From: Streptomyces camelliae
GTDB lineage: Bacteria > Actinomycetota > Actinomycetes > Streptomycetales > Streptomycetaceae
Reading direction: 5' to 3'
DNA length: 64,000 nucleotides
Assembly: GCF_027625935.1 (NCBI RefSeq)
Contig: NZ_CP115300.1
Location: forward strand, 8,432,001 to 8,496,000
Shown here piece after piece: positions 24,891-33,550 of the stretch (its first letter is position 1; each line of letters opens with the position of its first letter). The notes below the pieces were generated by a model. The model did no database searches and was not told the origin of the DNA. It saw only the letters and a program-made list of their open reading frames with translations. The position numbers were made by a program, and so were the translations under genes.

Positions 24891-25449
24891 TTGCGTGATC
24901 TGGACACGCGCATCGGCGGGCTGTCGAAGTCCTCGGGCGACAAGGACGGCCGCCCGGCCGAGGCCGCCGGACGGGCCGGCCGGAGCGGTGACGCGGGGGA
25001 GTACGCCTGCGGAGTCTCCCAGTACAAGGACGGCGACTTCGCGGCGGCCCGGAAACCCATGGAACAGTTCGTCGCGGACGACAAGAACGACGGCAACACC
25101 GCCCGCGCCATGAAGGTCGCCATAGCCGCCGAGGTCGCCCAGACACTCCCGGATGCCGGCAAGAAGCTGCCCACCACCGCCTCCGGCGGCAGCATCTCCG
25201 TCACGGTGAAGAACGACAGTCCGCACGTCATCACCGTCCTCTACGTCGGCCCCGTCACCGGCAGCTTCACCCTCAAGGCCTGTGGCAGCTGCACGTCGTA
25301 CACCCTCGCCGACACGCTGCTGTCCGGCTTCAAGCCGTGCAACGACAGCGGCAAGGACGAGCCCGGCCTCGGACACCGCCGAGCTTCGGTCCGGCTACAT
25401 CTGCACGGAGTGCGCCTACACCACGCGGACACCGGGGTCGAGTTACTGA
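24891..25449 (+). pseudogene. broken gene for an actinobacterial TPR-like membrane protein
   Basis: Frame one reads EYACGVSQYKDGDFAAARKP, then GGSISVTVKNDSPHVITVLY and FTLKACGSCTSYTLA, typical of a Streptomyces protein I recall with a Cys-containing extracellular part. After FKPCNDSGKDE at about 25360 the sensible reading moves one base to SPASDTAELRSGYICTECAYTTR and stops at 25447-25449. Intact relatives have a segment between these parts that is missing here, so a deletion with frameshift is likely. The 5' end also lacks a start, signal or ribosome site. Confidence 0.65.
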
Positions 25450-25481
25450 CCCGACCGCCTTTCCGGCCCTTCGTCCTCGGA

Positions 25482-25811
25482 GTGGAGAGAGCGGACGGCC
25501 TCGACGACCAACTGCGCCGTGGCCCCGGCGGCCAGGGCCTCGTCCCGGCGGCCCTGGTGGTCCGCCACGACAAGCGCTACCCGCTGTTCCGGGCCAAGGA
25601 CGGCGTCGTCGACACCACCAAGGGGATGGGCTACGCCATGGTCCCGTTCGGCATCGGGATCGACTACCGGACCGTCTTCTCCCGCGTGGGCCACCGCACT
25701 TCTCACAAGCCGATGGTCGAACAGGACAACGCCCCGACCCCGGCCGACCCGGGCCAGTGCCTGCGACACGCGGCCATCGGCTACCGCGACCTGGCGGCGC
25801 TGCGCCGCTGA
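25482..25811 (+). CDS. unrecognised ORF, possibly a gene remnant
   Basis: This frame has clean G/C third positions and reads VERADGLDDQLRRGPGGQGL..., RHDKRYPLFRAKDGVVDTTK and GYAMVPFGIGIDYRTVFSRV before a TGA at 25811. The composition is that of a real protein, about 109 aa from GTG 25482, but I know no family and the start lacks a good ribosome site. It directly follows a broken gene, so it may be the tail of another decayed one. Confidence 0.35.
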   Translation: MERADGLDDQLRRGPGGQGLVPAALVVRHDKRYPLFRAKDGVVDTTKGMGYAMVPFGIGIDYRTVFSRVGHRTSHKPMVEQDNAPTPADPGQCLRHAAIGYRDLAALRR

Positions 25812-25864
25812 CCCCGGTACGGCGACCGGCCTCCCCGGCGCGGCAGGGTGGGCACCCCGCCCCC

Positions 25865-25882
25865 AACTTGTCTGGTCAAGTT
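25865..25882. promoter_or_regulatory. GntR-like palindrome (similar to DasR sites)
   Basis: AACTTG-TCTGGT-CAAGTT is a perfect 6-bp inverted repeat. Its inner 16 bases match 12 positions of the DasR consensus as I recall it (ACTGGTCTAGACCAGT). It lies about 120 bases before the secreted phosphoesterase start. Confidence 0.5.
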
Positions 25883-26002
25883 TGGTCGTGGTTCTTCCCT
25901 CCGACAGCGGCGGCCACTACTCATGTCCCGTTCGTCGTGCACAGTCAGGCCGTGAGACCACACTCCTCACGGCACCCTCACCAACGGGACGAGGTACCAC
26001 GT

Positions 26003-27808
26003 ATGCGACTGCGCTGGAGATCCCTCGGCGGGCCGCTCGCCCTCCTCGGCGCGCTGATCGTCTCCGCTCCCGCACCGGCCCAGGCGGCCGGGAGCAGCGG
26101 CAACCTCATCGTCAACGGCGATGCGGAGAGCGGTGGTTACTGCACAAGTGACTGGTCGGCCGCCACCACCATGCCCGGCTGGACGACCGAGGCCGGCGGC
26201 CCGGACGTCATGTGCCACTCCGTCGCCCCCTTCGGGCTGCCCAGCGACGGCAACACACCCGGCAAGGCCTTCTTCGGACCGGGCAACCTCGGCGACGGGG
26301 CGATGACACAGACCGTCGACGTCTCCTCGGCCGCCTCCGCCATCGACGCCGGCGGAGTGCACTACGACCTCTCCGGCTGGCTCGGCGGCTGGACCACCTA
26401 CTCCGGCTATGTCGCGGTGAGCCTGCACTTCCACGACGCAGGAGGACACCGCCTCGGGGCCACCGCCGGGCTGCCGACCGTCTCCGCGACCGACCGGGGG
26501 CTCGCCACCAAGTTCCTCGCGCGCAGCACCACCGGCGCGGTACCGGCCGGCACCCGGTCCATCCAGGTCGAGGTGCAGTTCCTGTCGACGAGCAACGAGA
26601 CCGGCTACCTCGACAACCTCTCCCTCACCCTGGACACCCCGGTCACCGCGCCCGCCCCGCTCGCGCCGCCCGTCTCCAAGGTCCCGGGCTACGACCACGT
26701 GTTCATGGTCATGATGGAGAACACCGACTACTCCGAGGTCATGAACGACCCCGCGGACACGCCGTACATGCACAGCCTCATGGCCCAGGGCGCCACGCTC
26801 ACCGACCACCACGCCGTCTACCACCCGAGCGACGAGAACTACCTGGCCGTCGCCGGCGGCGACACCTACGCCAAGGGCGCCACGTACTTCCCGAACATCA
26901 ACTCTCCCGAGCGCAACCTCGGCGACACCATCGAGGCGGCCGACAAGACCTGGAAGGCCTACGAGCAGGGCATGGGCACCCCTTGCAACACCAAGAACAA
27001 CAACGACAGTTACTACGAGCCCGACGACGCGCCCTTCATCAACTACACCGACATCAGCGGCGATGCCACACGCTGCGCGGCCCACCTGTTCGACACCACG
27101 CAGCTCACCACCGATCTCAAGTCCGCGGCCACCACCCCGAACTTCTCCTGGATCGCCGCCGACGACTACTACGACGGCGAGGCCTCCGGCAACGGCAACG
27201 CCACCAGCCTGAAGACCCAGGACGGCTGGCTGAAACAGACCCTCGCCCCGGTCCTCGCCTCCCCGGCCTGGACGCAAGCGCGCTCGCTGCTCATCCTGAC
27301 CTGGGACGAGAGCCAGAACGAGGCCTACGACCACGTGGCCACCACGGTCCTCGGGTCCCAGGGCACCGTCCCGGCCGGCACCAGCAGCCCGGCCCACTAC
27401 GACCACTACGGCATCGCCCGCACCATCGAAGGCGCGCTCGGCCTGCCCGGTCTCACGGCCAACGACACCTACGCCACCCCGCTCGACGACGCCTTCGTGC
27501 CGTCCACCGCGACCACGCCGACGCTCACCGGCGGCCTGAACGCGGTCGCGAACGGCGGCAACGTCACCTTCCGCTACGCGGTGCCGTCGGCGGCGCAGGT
27601 GAACGCCAAGAACTGGGTCGGCGTCTACCCGGCGGGTGTCACCCCGGGCGGGCAGTCGTCGCGCACCTGGGCCTACGCCCCGAACGCCAGCGGCGCACTG
27701 ACGTTCTCGACCGGCAAAATGGGCGGCGCGGGGACGTACGACGTGTACTACCTGGCCGATGACGGCTACTCGGTCCTGGCCGGACCGTTCACCGTGACCG
27801 TCGGCTGA
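26003..27808 (+). CDS. secreted phosphoesterase (phospholipase C/acid phosphatase-like)
   Basis: The 601-aa protein has a signal peptide (LALLGALIVSAPAPAQAAG), a beta-sandwich of about 190 residues starting NLIVNGDAESGGYC, then a PF04185-type phosphoesterase domain: DHVFMVMMENTDYSEVM, HAVYHPSDENYLAVAGG, SWIAADDYYDG, LLILTWDESQNEAYDHVA. A final beta domain (VTFRYAVPSAAQ ... WVGVYPAG) may bind a ligand. Such enzymes free phosphate or cleave phospholipid heads outside the cell. A GntR-like palindrome lies upstream, hinting at sugar-linked control. A short hairpin (27809-27825) follows the stop. Confidence 0.88.
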   Translation: MRLRWRSLGGPLALLGALIVSAPAPAQAAGSSGNLIVNGDAESGGYCTSDWSAATTMPGWTTEAGGPDVMCHSVAPFGLPSDGNTPGKAFFGPGNLGDGAMTQTVDVSSAASAIDAGGVHYDLSGWLGGWTTYSGYVAVSLHFHDAGGHRLGATAGLPTVSATDRGLATKFLARSTTGAVPAGTRSIQVEVQFLSTSNETGYLDNLSLTLDTPVTAPAPLAPPVSKVPGYDHVFMVMMENTDYSEVMNDPADTPYMHSLMAQGATLTDHHAVYHPSDENYLAVAGGDTYAKGATYFPNINSPERNLGDTIEAADKTWKAYEQGMGTPCNTKNNNDSYYEPDDAPFINYTDISGDATRCAAHLFDTTQLTTDLKSAATTPNFSWIAADDYYDGEASGNGNATSLKTQDGWLKQTLAPVLASPAWTQARSLLILTWDESQNEAYDHVATTVLGSQGTVPAGTSSPAHYDHYGIARTIEGALGLPGLTANDTYATPLDDAFVPSTATTPTLTGGLNAVANGGNVTFRYAVPSAAQVNAKNWVGVYPAGVTPGGQSSRTWAYAPNASGALTFSTGKMGGAGTYDVYYLADDGYSVLAGPFTVTVG

Positions 27809-28004
27809 CGGCCCGCAGAGGGCCGACGCCCCGGCCGCGCCCGCAGCAGCCGGCGCACATGCGTCGTCAGCAGGCGCCGGCCGGGGTCGCCGAGGTCCGG
27901 CACGGGTGGGAAGCCGTGCAGTGCGCGCGGCCCGGCGAATTGTGCCGGGCCACAGCATGGAGGGAGCTGGTTCACGGCGCGCTGCAACGGCGGATACCGG
28001 CCGG

Positions 28005-28259
28005 TCACAGGCCCAGGGCGATGGCCGCGCGGGTCAGCTCGGCGGTGTTGGTGATGTTGAACTTGGCCCGGATGCGGCGCAGATAGGCATCCACGGTGTG
28101 CGTGGACAGGCCCATGTGGCGGGCCGTCTGGAGATAGGTGCGGCCGGCGGCGATGTGCCGCAGTGTCTCCCGCTCGCGCGGCGCCAGCGAGGGCTGGGGC
28201 GCGGTGGCGGCAGCGGACGCGGGAGCTTCGGAGTGCGGTGCGACGAGAGTGGCACTCAT
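28005..28259 (-). CDS. small LuxR-type HTH protein, 84 aa
   Basis: The whole protein is an Ala/Pro-rich leader plus one LuxR/GerE helix-turn-helix (LAPRERETLRHIAAGRTYLQ, TVDAYLRRIRAKFNITNTAE). It lacks a receiver domain. ATG 28259 follows GGAGG with spacing 8, so it is preferred over GTG 28319. Solitary LuxR domains of this size are common in Streptomyces secondary-metabolite regions. It is flanked by a second, broken LuxR gene. Targets unknown. Confidence 0.85.
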   Translation of the reverse strand: MSATLVAPHSEAPASAAATAPQPSLAPRERETLRHIAAGRTYLQTARHMGLSTHTVDAYLRRIRAKFNITNTAELTRAAIALGL

Positions 28260-28398
28260 GAGGCTGACCTCCAGCGGAATGTTTTGGCCGATTAGGGCGA
28301 TTTGCCCTTGTTCCTCCACGTTGCGCGCCGTACTTCATGAGCCTGTCCGCCGACTGTCACAGGAGTGTCACAGGGGTGGGTGAGCGGTTTGGCCGACG

Positions 28399-28708
28399 TC
28401 AGCGGCCGGACCCCGCCGCCGGCGGCTCGGGAGTGTCCCTGGCGAGCCCGGTCCGGTGGGCGTACAGGGCCGCCTGCACCCGGTTCTCCAGGGCCGGCCG
28501 GGTCGGGATCCGGTGGACCCGGCTCCTCGCCGTCGCCTTGCTCAGGCCCAGGTCCACTGCGATGCGCGCGTCGGACAGCCCGCGCCGACCAGCACCAGAA
28601 CCTGCACCTCGCGCTCGGTGAGCCCGCCGTCGACCGGTGCCCCGGCGGGCGTCGGTGCCGTCGGCGGCAGCGCGGGCGGCAGCGCGGTGACGGTGTCGAT
28701 GAGGCGCT
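28399..28708 (-). pseudogene. truncated and frameshifted LuxR-type response regulator C-terminus
   Basis: Read on the - strand, QRLIDTVTALPPALPPTAPT leads into GGLTEREVQVLVLVG, then one base is missing and the next frame gives GLSDARIAVDLGLSKATARS and ENRVQAALYAHRTGLA to a stop at 28399. Together this is the linker and HTH of a NarL-type regulator. The receiver domain is gone; upstream sequence belongs to an unrelated fragment. Confidence 0.7.
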
Positions 28709-28710
28709 GG

Positions 28711-28851
28711 ATGGTGGCCTACGTCCGCGTGCGCGGCGTGCGGACCGTCTATGACCGCATCGGGGACACCTGCGCCTGGCTCTGCCTGGCCGCGTCGGCA
28801 GCGCTCACGGCCACCACCGTCGTCCGGCCCCGACGCCCGGCGCACCGCTGA
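28711..28851 (+). pseudogene. gene tail resembling apolipoprotein N-acyltransferase C-terminus
   Basis: The frame RVRGVRTVYDRIGDTCAWLC followed by a hydrophobic helix and Arg-rich end (VVRPRRPAHR) looks like the last 45 residues of a Streptomyces lipoprotein N-acyltransferase, where TxYxRxGD precedes a final membrane helix. It abuts the truncated LuxR fragment on the other strand, so the join is probably a deletion scar. The identification rests on the short motif only. Confidence 0.4.
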
Positions 28852-28996
28852 GCTGCCGGGCGGCGGCCCGCGGACGGGCCCTGTGTCCACCCATGGGGCC
28901 CAATCCTCGCGCGGGTCGACCGGCCGGCGGCGTGTACGCGGGGTCCGGCGACGCCTCTCGCCTATCGTCGGCCGGACACCGACATCCGGAGTGATG

Positions 28997-30034
28997 ATGG
29001 AAAAAACGGATGAATTGGTTGGTGTGGCCGAGGGCGTGACGGTCGCACCCGTCGATCCGCCCGTGCGCCGCGTCCGGTCGTGGCCGCACGGCGCCGCCCT
29101 GGCGATCGCGGCCGGAGCCGTCGCCGTACCGCTCCTCGCCGGCACCGAGTGGCTGGACCAGCCGGCCGTCCAGGCCTGGCGCACCGTCTGCCTCGCCATC
29201 ACCGTCCAGGCGCTTCCCTTCCTGCTCCTGGGCACCGCCCTGTCCGGTGCCATCAACGCCTTCGTGCCGGCCGAACTGTTCACCAAGGTGCTGCCGAAGC
29301 GGCCCGCGCTCGCCGTGCCGGTGGCCGGGGTCGCGGGCGCCGTGCTGCCGGGCTGCGAGTGCGCTTCCGTCCCCGTCGCCAACAGCCTGATCCGGCGGGG
29401 CGTCACCCCGGCCGCGGCCTTCGCGTTCCTCCTCTCCGCGCCGGCCGTCAACCCCGTCGTGCTGACCGCCACTGCCGTCGCCTTCCCGGGCAACCCCGCG
29501 ATGGTCGCCGCCCGGCTGCTCGCCTCCCTCGCCACCGCGGCGGTGATGGGCTGGCTGTGGCTCTGGCTGGGCCAGGAGAAGTGGCTGCGGCCCGTCCTGC
29601 GGCAACGGCACACCGGCCACCGGCACGGGGGCAGCCGCTGGAACGAGTTCCGGCTCGGCTTCCAGCACGACTTCCTGCACGCCGGCGGTTTCCTGGTGCT
29701 CGGCGCCATGGCCGCCGCCACCTTCAACGTCGCGGTGCCGCGCTCCGTCCTCGACACCTTCTCCGGCTCGCCCTGGCTGTCGGTGCTCTTCCTGGCCGGG
29801 CTCGCCGTGCTGCTGGCGGTCTGCTCGGAGGCGGACGCGTTCGTCGCCGCCTCGCTCGCCGGGTTCTCGCCGACCGCCCGGCTGGCCTTCATGGTGGTCG
29901 GCCCGATGGTCGACCTGAAGCTGATCGCGCTCCAGGCGGGCACCTTTGGGCGCGCCTTCGCCTGGCGGTTCTCCACGGCCACCACCGCCGTGGCGGTCGC
30001 CGCGAGCACCCTGATCGGAGGGGCGCTGCTGTGA
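28997..30034 (+). CDS. permease (DUF318/YraQ-ArsP type)
   Basis: The 345-aa protein has about eight membrane helices and the family motif GCECASVPVANSLIRRGVTP, followed by AFAFLLSAPAVNPVVLTATA. A second, similar half contains CSEADAFVAASLAGFSP. A His-rich cytosolic loop (RQRHTGHRHGGSRW) sits between halves. ATG 28997 has GGAG 5 bases upstream. The 4-base overlap with a TIGR03943 protein is a widespread pairing. The substrate is not shown by the sequence; metals or metalloids are candidates. Confidence 0.88.
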   Translation: MEKTDELVGVAEGVTVAPVDPPVRRVRSWPHGAALAIAAGAVAVPLLAGTEWLDQPAVQAWRTVCLAITVQALPFLLLGTALSGAINAFVPAELFTKVLPKRPALAVPVAGVAGAVLPGCECASVPVANSLIRRGVTPAAAFAFLLSAPAVNPVVLTATAVAFPGNPAMVAARLLASLATAAVMGWLWLWLGQEKWLRPVLRQRHTGHRHGGSRWNEFRLGFQHDFLHAGGFLVLGAMAAATFNVAVPRSVLDTFSGSPWLSVLFLAGLAVLLAVCSEADAFVAASLAGFSPTARLAFMVVGPMVDLKLIALQAGTFGRAFAWRFSTATTAVAVAASTLIGGALL

Positions 30035-30810
30035 GACGCCCGGTACAGACCCTGCTGCTGGCCCTGACCGGCACCGGCCTGCTGCACACGGCCCTGTTCA
30101 CCGACATCTACCTGCGCTACGTCAAGGCCGGCCTGCGCCCGCTGCTCATCGTCTCCGGGATGGTCCTGCTGCTGCTCGGCGTGGCGTCGGTGGTGATCAG
30201 GGACGACAGGGACCGGCAGGGCCACGCCCACGACGCGCACGGGCACGAGCACGGCCATGACCAGGGCCAGGACCGCCACGGCCACGACCACTCCGGCGCA
30301 CCGCGCATCGCCTGGCTGCTGTTCCTCCCCGCCCTCAGCCTGCTCTTCTACGCCCCACCCGCCCTGGGCGCGTACACCGCGGCACGTTCGAACGCCAAGC
30401 CGGCCACCGTGCAGAAGAAAGGATTCGCCCCGCTGCCCGCGACCTCACCCCTGCCCCTGACCCTCACGGACTTCACCAAGCGCGTCCAGCAGGACCGCAG
30501 CCTGGCCATCAAGCGCCGCGCCGTCCAGCTCACGGGCTTCGTCACCCCGGCCGAGGACGGCGACGGCTGGTACCTGACCCGCATCATCTTCACGTGCTGC
30601 GCAGCCGACTCGCAGACCGTCAAGATCCGCATGTACGGCGGCACCGAGGCACCCGCCGCGAACACCTGGCTCGCGGTGACCGGTACCTGGCATCCCCAGG
30701 GCGTGCTCGGCACGAGGACCGCGCAGGCGGCGCTCGACGTGCGGGACGCCCGGCCCATCGCCCAGCCGGTGAACGCCTACACGGACGACCTGCCGCTCAC
30801 GCCCTCGTAG
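30031..30810 (+). CDS. TIGR03943 family membrane protein with His/Asp-rich loop
   Basis: The 259-aa protein starts at GTG 30031 overlapping the permease stop. It has two N-terminal helices, a loop dense in His and Asp (HAHDAHGHEHGHDQ, DRHGHDH), a third helix, and a periplasmic beta domain with a CC pair (IIFTCCAADSQTVKIRMYG). This is the TIGR03943/YcgQ partner of the adjacent permease family. The His-rich loop suggests divalent-metal (Zn-like) binding. In other bacteria such pairs occur in zinc-starvation regulons; no clear Zur box is visible here. Confidence 0.88.
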   Translation: MRRPVQTLLLALTGTGLLHTALFTDIYLRYVKAGLRPLLIVSGMVLLLLGVASVVIRDDRDRQGHAHDAHGHEHGHDQGQDRHGHDHSGAPRIAWLLFLPALSLLFYAPPALGAYTAARSNAKPATVQKKGFAPLPATSPLPLTLTDFTKRVQQDRSLAIKRRAVQLTGFVTPAEDGDGWYLTRIIFTCCAADSQTVKIRMYGGTEAPAANTWLAVTGTWHPQGVLGTRTAQAALDVRDARPIAQPVNAYTDDLPLTPS

Positions 30811-31370
30811 GTCCGACCGCGTCGGCGAGCAGCACGCCCGTGACCGTCGAGGACGTGGTCGACCGGGCGGACGGTGGGCAGGGCCTGGCGGGTGAAGACG
30901 ATCCTCCCAGGGACACACTCCCAGCAGCCGCAGCGCGTCGACCCGGTCGAGGCCGACGCGCCGGTCGGTGGGGACGCTGTCACAGATCATGGCCGGCTTC
31001 TTCGCGGGTATGTGACTCTTCTCCTCGCGGATTCCGATGATCCGTACGCGCGGCGGCACACCATGAGCGGAGCGCGGAGCGACACCGCGGGGGATCGGTG
31101 CCGCTCCTGATGTCACTGTGTCCCCTCTCGTACGGTTCGGACCAGTGCCTTTCGGCCCTGGCTCAGGGGGGCCGGACGTCCCCGGCGCACCGCCCCCGCA
31201 ACCCGGTGAAACGGTGCCTATGGTGATGAAGCGGACGGATCCGAGGGGGCCCGGTGTGAGCCCGTCGCGGGTGTCTTCGGCACTCACGCCGCCGCGATCC
31301 CGAATGAGGTGCACGATGGAGTGGTGGCACCCCGCGGCACGCCTGGCGCGGTGGAGAGGAGGCGGTGACG
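30811..31370. other. 560-bp stretch without a recognisable gene
   Basis: Short frames exist on both strands but none has a ribosome site with steady coding bias or a recognisable product. A - strand stretch around 30800-30960 (DRVDALRLLGVCPWEDRLHP) looks protein-like and may be a degraded gene. Confidence 0.4.
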
Positions 31371-31973
31371 ATGACCCGGACACCTCCCACGACAGTCACC
31401 CCGGTACGGCTGTGGCGATGGCGGCGCAATCCGCTACGCCGGCACAGCGACGTCGTCGAGGCCTGGATCGTCCTCGCGACCTGGGTGCTCGCCGTCCTGT
31501 GCGGGGCCGTCGCCGGTCTCGCGGCGGCCCATTCGGCCGACTCGACGTTCTCCGCGCGGCGGGCGGAGGTGCACGCGGTGCACGCCGTGCTCACCGACGA
31601 CGCGGCGCGCACCTCCGTCACCGGGACCGGCTACGACGACGGGCGGGTCTGGGCGTCCGTGCGCTGGACGGACGCGCACGGCGTGGTCCACACCGACCGG
31701 GCGAAGGTCGTGCCCGGCGCCCCCGCCGGCTCCCAGGTCACGATCTGGACGAACAGCGCGGGCCGCATCGTGTCCGCGCCGGTCACCGGCGCCGCGGCGG
31801 ACCTCCAGGCGGCCCTGACCGGCGCCCTCGTCGCCCCGTCGGCCGGCGCTGCGGTCTGGGTCGTGGGCTGGGGAGTCCGCACCCGGCTCATCCGGCGGCG
31901 TATGGCCGAGTGGGACGAGGAGTGGAAGCAGATAGGGCCGAGGTGGGGAAACCTCAGCGGAGGCCGTGGCTGA
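31371..31973 (+). CDS. two-helix membrane protein (Rv1733c-like)
   Basis: The 200-aa protein has an Arg/Trp-rich N-terminus (LWRWRRNPLRRHSDVVEAWI), a helix (LATWVLAVLCGAVAGLAAAH), an extracytoplasmic beta domain with VRWTDAHGVVHTDRAKV and VTIWTNSAGRIVSAPV, then a second helix and a charged tail (RRRMAEWDEEWKQIGPRWGN). This is the plan of the Rv1733c-type proteins abundant in Streptomyces. ATG 31371 sits 8 bases after GGAGG; the GTG at 31365 is too close to it. Function unknown. Confidence 0.85.
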   Translation: MTRTPPTTVTPVRLWRWRRNPLRRHSDVVEAWIVLATWVLAVLCGAVAGLAAAHSADSTFSARRAEVHAVHAVLTDDAARTSVTGTGYDDGRVWASVRWTDAHGVVHTDRAKVVPGAPAGSQVTIWTNSAGRIVSAPVTGAAADLQAALTGALVAPSAGAAVWVVGWGVRTRLIRRRMAEWDEEWKQIGPRWGNLSGGRG

Positions 31974-32802
31974 CCGTCCGACACTGCCGCTGCCGGTGGT
32001 CCAGAAGACACGAGCCGCCTCCTCCCACCGGCCACGCGGTCCTCGGCCCCGGGACCCAGACCCAGGCAGCACCCGGCCCTCCCCGGGACCTAGGCAGGCA
32101 CCCATGCCTTCCTTGACCTTGTGCGACGCCCCGTTCGCGGAATCGGTGCGGCACTCTGCGGCACTCGACCGTTCCCAGATCCACACGCCGACCGACCTGT
32201 CCCGGGCCGTGCACACGCCGACCGACCCGTCCCCGCGTCGACGTGGCACCCGTCTGTCCCGGGCCGTGCACGCGGCTTCCGCCCTTTCCTGAGCGTTGCG
32301 CGGCTCCCGCCCTTTCCCGGGCCGTGCAAGGCATCCGGCCTGCCCAGCTGTGCATGCGGCCCCCGCCCCCGCCCGGACCCTGCGCGGCACCGGCCTGTCG
32401 GGGCATATACGCGGCACCCGGCCCCCGGAACCCACGCGGCACCCGGTGCCTCCTCGATCCGCGCGGCACCTGCCCTCTCCACCCCGCCGCCCACGAGGTA
32501 CCCGCGCTTCCCCCCGCCGCCCACGCGGCACCGGCGGTTGCCGAAAACGTCAGGGCGGGAAGGGCCACCCGCTTCTCGCGGATCCGGATTGCGCGGTGCA
32601 CGGTTCCCGACCGCTTCTCCGCGTCTTTCTCGGTCCTTCCCGCCACTAACCAGCACACCACGGAAACCGCCGGTCCACCAGGGGCGAACGGCCCCGCCCT
32701 GCCGGTCCGGATCCGGGTGTGCCCATCACCCGAAAGGGGCGTTCCTGTACCGCGCGGGTCGCTGGGGCGCATGACCCGGCCCGGGAGGGTGAGACCTCTG
32801 GC
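31974..32802. repeat. 830-bp gene-free block of degenerate repeats
   Basis: The block repeats short C-rich modules: CCCGGGCCGTGCA (three near copies, about 32200-32330), CACACGCCGACCGAC (two copies, about 32180-32230), and CGCGGCACC-type words spaced 30-45 bases (about 32375-32540). Conceptual translation gives only Pro/Arg or Gly-rich strings with no stable codon bias, so no gene is called. It ends right before a GH16-like gene. Confidence 0.6.
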
Positions 32803-33531
32803 ATGGAGAATCCTGCTCAGGGACACCCGCTCCCGGCCCAGCGCCCCCCGTCCGAGCCCCGCATTGTCTTCACGGCGGACTTCACTTCCCCCCGCCAGTG
32901 GGTCGCGGGCCGTTCCTGGGCGTATCCCGGGGGCGGCCCGGTGAACCCGGGCGACGACAAACTGGACCACCTGGTGTCCGATCCCTCCTACTCCCGCTCC
33001 GGCGTCTTCAAGGCGACCCGGCGCCCGGACGGCGACTGGGACACCGGTCTGCTGACGACCGAGGGCAGCGAGGAGGCCTTCACGGTCCGGTCCGGGGACG
33101 TGCTGGAGGCCCGGGTACGGCTGCCCCGAGAGGTCGGAGCGTGGCCGGCGATCTGGACCTGGCGCGACGGCGGCCAGGAGATCGACGTCTTCGAGTACCA
33201 CCCGGACCACCCGGACCTCCTGGAGTTCACCAACCACGTCCGCGGCACCGGGCACTGTGTCCGCGACCCCGCCGTCAGCCCCGGCGCCTGGGTCGACCTG
33301 CGCACCGAGTTCGGGGCCCGCTCCGTCGTATGGTCGGTGAACGGCGCCCGGGTCTTCGCCGACGGGCGGGGCGTGGGACACGACTGGCACGCCTGCCTCA
33401 TCGTCAACCTCTCCGTCTCCGCGGGCCGTTACCACCCCGCCCCCGATCCGGAGACGACGCGGATGTCCTTCGAGGTGACCGGGCTCGTCGTACGCCGCCC
33501 GCATCCGGCCGACCGCACGCCGGTCAATTGA
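32803..33531 (+). CDS. GH16-like glycoside hydrolase, cytosolic form
   Basis: The 242-aa protein has a concanavalin-like beta-sandwich with ARVRLPREVGAWPAIWTWRD and the GH16 catalytic signature EIDVFEYHP (two Glu around an Asp), then VWSVNGARVFADGRG. GH16 enzymes cut beta-1,3 or mixed-linkage glucans. There is no signal peptide or binding module, unusual for a Streptomyces GH16, so export or activity is uncertain. The ribosome site is distant. It lies just after the repetitive block, and a palindrome follows its stop. Confidence 0.75.
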   Translation: MENPAQGHPLPAQRPPSEPRIVFTADFTSPRQWVAGRSWAYPGGGPVNPGDDKLDHLVSDPSYSRSGVFKATRRPDGDWDTGLLTTEGSEEAFTVRSGDVLEARVRLPREVGAWPAIWTWRDGGQEIDVFEYHPDHPDLLEFTNHVRGTGHCVRDPAVSPGAWVDLRTEFGARSVVWSVNGARVFADGRGVGHDWHACLIVNLSVSAGRYHPAPDPETTRMSFEVTGLVVRRPHPADRTPVN

Positions 33532-33550
33532 TCATTCCCCGTTGATCAAT
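33527..33550. terminator. inverted repeat at the end of the GH16-like gene
   Basis: ATTGATCA and TGATCAAT form perfect arms around an 8-base spacer, overlapping the stop codon. It is AT-rich for this genome. It could end transcription or be an operator for something in the next 400 bases. Confidence 0.45.

Noticed and set aside
31954..33504. Long - strand frame over the repetitive block and GH16-like gene
   Set aside because: Repeat-derived Gly/Arg-rich text (RVHGPGQ words) with no start context; the + strand GH16 motif is convincing.
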